This document shows positions 6,452 to 7,967 of a stretch of 7,967 nt of DNA, piece by piece. The notes under the pieces were generated by a model. That model made no database searches. It was given only the letters and a program-made list of their open reading frames with translations, and had not been told where the DNA came from. Every line of letters starts with the position of its first letter. Position 1 is the stretch's first letter. The translations under genes were made by a program, and so were the position numbers. The stretch comes from Propionibacteriaceae bacterium (GTDB lineage Bacteria > Actinomycetota > Actinomycetes > Propionibacteriales > Propionibacteriaceae), in contig JAISCH010000280.1 of NCBI GenBank assembly GCA_031265725.1, forward strand, positions 1-7,967, given 5' to 3'.

Positions 6452-6633
6452 GTAAAGTGCCCTCCCTTCGTTTTGTTCTGCGTGAATCTTGAAACCGGGG
6501 AATTGGATCAACTAGTAAAACTCTGTTCGCTTCGGGCTGGCTGGTGGGAGAATCTGATCAGTCGAAAAGCTGGCGATCATGCCGGGCCTGTTCAACATGA
6601 TGTCCCGGCAAGTAAGAGTAAAGCGAGAAATAG
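6452..6633 (+). promoter_or_regulatory. Intergenic region ahead of the nitroreductase gene, weak promoter candidate
   Basis: The 182-bp gap contains TTGAAA (6489-6494) and TAGTAA (6513-6518) at 18-bp spacing, a weak promoter candidate for the nitroreductase gene. Nothing resembling a hairpin plus T-run terminates the mmsB operon, although a T-rich stretch occurs near 6469-6478. The dyads at 6576-6610 are listed separately. Confidence 0.35.
6576..6610 (+). promoter_or_regulatory. Overlapping dyads before the nitroreductase gene
   Basis: TGCCGGG (6580-6586) is the exact reverse complement of CCCGGCA (6604-6610). ATCATG (6576-6581) is the exact reverse complement of CATGAT (6596-6601). The two pairings share bases and cannot easily coexist. 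TGTT-C-AACA (6589-6597) adds a third dyad in the centre. The cluster ends 23 bp before the start codon and may be an operator or a 5'-leader structure. Confidence 0.45.
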
Positions 6634-7194
6634 ATGAGCGACACACTTGAAGTAATCAAGACCAGGTATGCCTGCCGGGACTTTGACGGCAGCCCAATTC
6701 CTGATGAGACTCTGCGCGAGATCTGCTATGCGGGCCTGTGCGCGCCCAGTGCGATGAATAGGCAGCCCTGGCGCATCATCCTGGTAAAGGATAAGGCGAA
6801 GGTGGACGCTTTGGACGCGCAGGGGATGGCCAAATTGGCGGCGACTAATCCAACCGCGCATAAACGGATGATGGATCGCGGCGGCACTCTTTTCTACAAT
6901 GCCTCGGCATTGGTCGTGGTGGCGAAAGAACTGGACGCCCCAATCGCCGCCGAGCTGGATTGCGGAATTGTGACGGCGAATCTGGTCCTGGCGGCCAAAG
7001 CGCTGGCGGTGGATTCCGTGGTACACGGATTCGCCGCAGTGGTGCTTGAGGGCGAGGAATCGGCTGAACTCAAACAGCAACTCGGTTTCCCGGAAGGCTT
7101 CGATTTCGCTATCGCGGTGTTGCTCGGCTATGCCAGTGGCGAGGCCAAGGCTCCGCACACCCCTGATTTGGAGAAATTCATCGAAGTTGGCTGA
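6634..7194 (+). CDS. Nitroreductase-family FMN-dependent oxidoreductase
   Basis: This 186-residue cytoplasmic protein belongs to the nitroreductase fold, whose members use FMN and NAD(P)H to reduce nitro compounds, quinones, flavins or enones, usually as homodimers. Visible motifs are RYACRDF (11-17), matching the N-terminal FMN-phosphate-binding RRSxRxF region; APSAMNRQPW (38-47), the classic APSxxNxQPW flavin segment; the helix DCGIVTANLVLAAKALAVDSV (109-129); and LLGYASGEAKAP (163-174), the usual GYP-like C-terminal FMN contact. It is somewhat shorter than classical NfsB-type enzymes (about 217 residues), as in many small nitroreductase-like proteins. The start has only a weak purine stretch (GCGAG, 6623-6627) upstream. 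It has its own intergenic region and is not evidently part of the sugar operon. The natural substrate is unknown. Confidence 0.93.
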   Translation: MSDTLEVIKTRYACRDFDGSPIPDETLREICYAGLCAPSAMNRQPWRIILVKDKAKVDALDAQGMAKLAATNPTAHKRMMDRGGTLFYNASALVVVAKELDAPIAAELDCGIVTANLVLAAKALAVDSVVHGFAAVVLEGEESAELKQQLGFPEGFDFAIAVLLGYASGEAKAPHTPDLEKFIEVG

Positions 7195-7220
7195 GGGAGC
7201 CGCCGCTAGCTCAACGTCTG
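7195..7220. other. Short gap between convergent genes
   Basis: Only 26 bp separate the stop codons of the nitroreductase and YigZ genes. A small GGCT/AGCC dyad (7189-7192 with 7198-7201) spans the nitroreductase stop, but it is too short and lacks a T-run, so no terminator is called. Confidence 0.5.
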
Positions 7221-7877
7221 CTACGACTTGACCCGGAGTTTTCCCGCTGCCGAGACCGTGCTGGTGACGCCTCTGGGCAGCCAGGGTGCCAATAGCGCCA
7301 CGAAGTCAGTCTCGGCGGTCTCAGCGACCAGCACGCTGAATTTCGGGCCAGGGTCGTAGCTCACTGCGGCCAGGTCGGCGTGGTGGTTGGCCAGCCAACT
7401 GCGTAAAACCTGTTCGAAGTCGCCCAGCACCGCGTAGCCGCAGGCCAGCTCGTACCCGAGCGCCGGGACATAGCTGACGATGGTGGCTTGGGCCAGGGCC
7501 AGGGAGACGGCATCGGTGTAGGCCCGGATCAATCCGCCCACACCGAGCAAGGTTCCCCCGAAATAGCGGGTCACCACCGCGACCACATTGGTGAGTCCGT
7601 GGTGGCGAAGCACAGACAGCATTGGCGCGCCCGCGCTGCCAGCAGGCTCCCCGTCGTCATTCGAACGTTGCAAGTCGGCTGTGTCACCCAAGATCATGGC
7701 TGTGCAATGGTGCCTGGCCGAATAGTGCTCCTTGCGGATCGTTGCAATCACTGCTTCCGCTTCCGCAATCGTTCCTGCTGGGGCAACACATCCAAAAAAT
7801 ATTGATCGTTTCACATCAATTTTTGCGTTGCAAATCGTCTCAAGGGTTGAGTATGGCTTGAGTCCGGACCCTGCCAT
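7221..7877 (-). CDS. yigZ: YigZ/IMPACT-family protein (UPF0029)
   Basis: This 218-residue cytoplasmic protein belongs to the YigZ family, related to the eukaryotic translation-control protein IMPACT; its biochemical role in bacteria is not firmly established. The N-terminal UPF0029 domain (about residues 18-125) holds the family signatures DDGEPAGSAGAPML (74-87) and VTRYFGGTLLGVGGLIRAY (102-120). A C-terminal ferredoxin-like domain (DUF1949 type) fits residues about 140-200. The start is set at the ATG at 7877, because GGAGG (7884-7888 on the plus strand) lies 6 bases upstream. A TTG at 7883 in the same frame would directly abut that site and is unlikely. Length is normal for the family. The gene converges on the nitroreductase and appears monocistronic within the window. 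Confidence 0.95.
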   Translation of the reverse strand: MAGSGLKPYSTLETICNAKIDVKRSIFFGCVAPAGTIAEAEAVIATIRKEHYSARHHCTAMILGDTADLQRSNDDGEPAGSAGAPMLSVLRHHGLTNVVAVVTRYFGGTLLGVGGLIRAYTDAVSLALAQATIVSYVPALGYELACGYAVLGDFEQVLRSWLANHHADLAAVSYDPGPKFSVLVAETAETDFVALLAPWLPRGVTSTVSAAGKLRVKS

Positions 7878-7883
7878 CGCCAA

Positions 7884-7888
7884 CCTCC
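7884..7888 (-). promoter_or_regulatory. yigZ: Ribosome-binding site of yigZ
   Basis: GGAGG on the minus strand, 6 bases before the ATG at 7877. It decides between the ATG and an upstream in-frame TTG at 7883. Confidence 0.8.
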
Positions 7889-7967
7889 GTCGAGTCTGCT
7901 GCCCCTCGTTTCGAGGAGTCGGAAACCACGGTATCAGTGTCGTGAGCCCTGGCTGAACCTGATCCGG
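7889..7967 (-). promoter_or_regulatory. Upstream region of yigZ with a small hairpin
   Basis: These 79 bases should hold the yigZ leader and perhaps its promoter. CCTCG/CGAGG (7904-7908 and 7912-7916) form a 5-bp dyad with a 3-base loop, 16 bp upstream of the GGAGG site. A TTCAGC/GATACC pair at 16-bp spacing on the minus strand is a very weak promoter candidate. No coding frame is recognised here. Confidence 0.35.

Noticed and set aside
6452..6480. T-rich stretch after mmsB as an intrinsic terminator
   Set aside because: No GC-rich hairpin precedes the thymines, so a terminator cannot be supported.
7839..7862. CTCAA-GGG-TTGAG plus another TTGAG, resembling the operator half-sites
   Set aside because: It lies inside the 5' coding part of yigZ, is made of 5-mers that are common by chance, and lacks the extended arms seen at 2373-2400.

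Overview
The window looks like part of an actinobacterial chromosome. The base composition is moderately GC-rich, GGAGG/AAGGA-type ribosome-binding sites are common, and the sugar-transport gene set (ROK regulator, ChvE-type lipoprotein, MmsA/GguA ATPase, MmsB/GguB permease) is common in that phylum. The lipobox-type signal of the binding protein fits a Gram-positive cell. The exact genus cannot be read from the sequence.

Layout, left to right. Positions 1-164 are non-coding or hold the first codons of an unseen gene downstream of a leftward operon. Positions 2269 to 165 (minus strand) carry a ROK-family transcriptional regulator and a 304-residue single-domain sugar ABC ATPase, joined by a 4-bp ATGA stop/start overlap. 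A 247-bp divergent intergenic region (2270-2516) follows, with several inverted repeats that are good operator candidates. Positions 2517-6451 (plus strand) carry a complete multiple-monosaccharide importer: chvE-like binding lipoprotein, double-domain ATPase mmsA and permease mmsB. A structured 103-bp gap separates chvE from mmsA, and only 1 bp separates mmsA from mmsB. Positions 6634-7194 (plus) encode a small nitroreductase-family flavoprotein. Positions 7877 to 7221 (minus) encode a YigZ/IMPACT-family protein that converges on the nitroreductase gene.

How the genes work together (inference from family knowledge and context): the ROK protein probably senses a sugar or sugar derivative and binds the shared intergenic region, controlling the importer and perhaps its own operon. 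ChvE captures aldoses outside the membrane, MmsB forms the channel and MmsA powers it. The extra ATPase next to the regulator is not needed by this importer, which already has its own double-domain ATPase. It may belong to a second transporter whose permease lies beyond the left edge. The nitroreductase and YigZ genes look like unrelated housekeeping neighbours.

I see no mobile element, CRISPR array, RNA gene or defence system. The observations most worth a second look are regulatory: nested half-sites in the divergent promoter region, a strong hairpin plus a near-perfect 14-bp repeat ahead of mmsA, a ROK regulator that has lost the kinase-type aspartate, and an ATPase with several substituted core motifs and a long tail. 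None of these amounts to a clearly new system.
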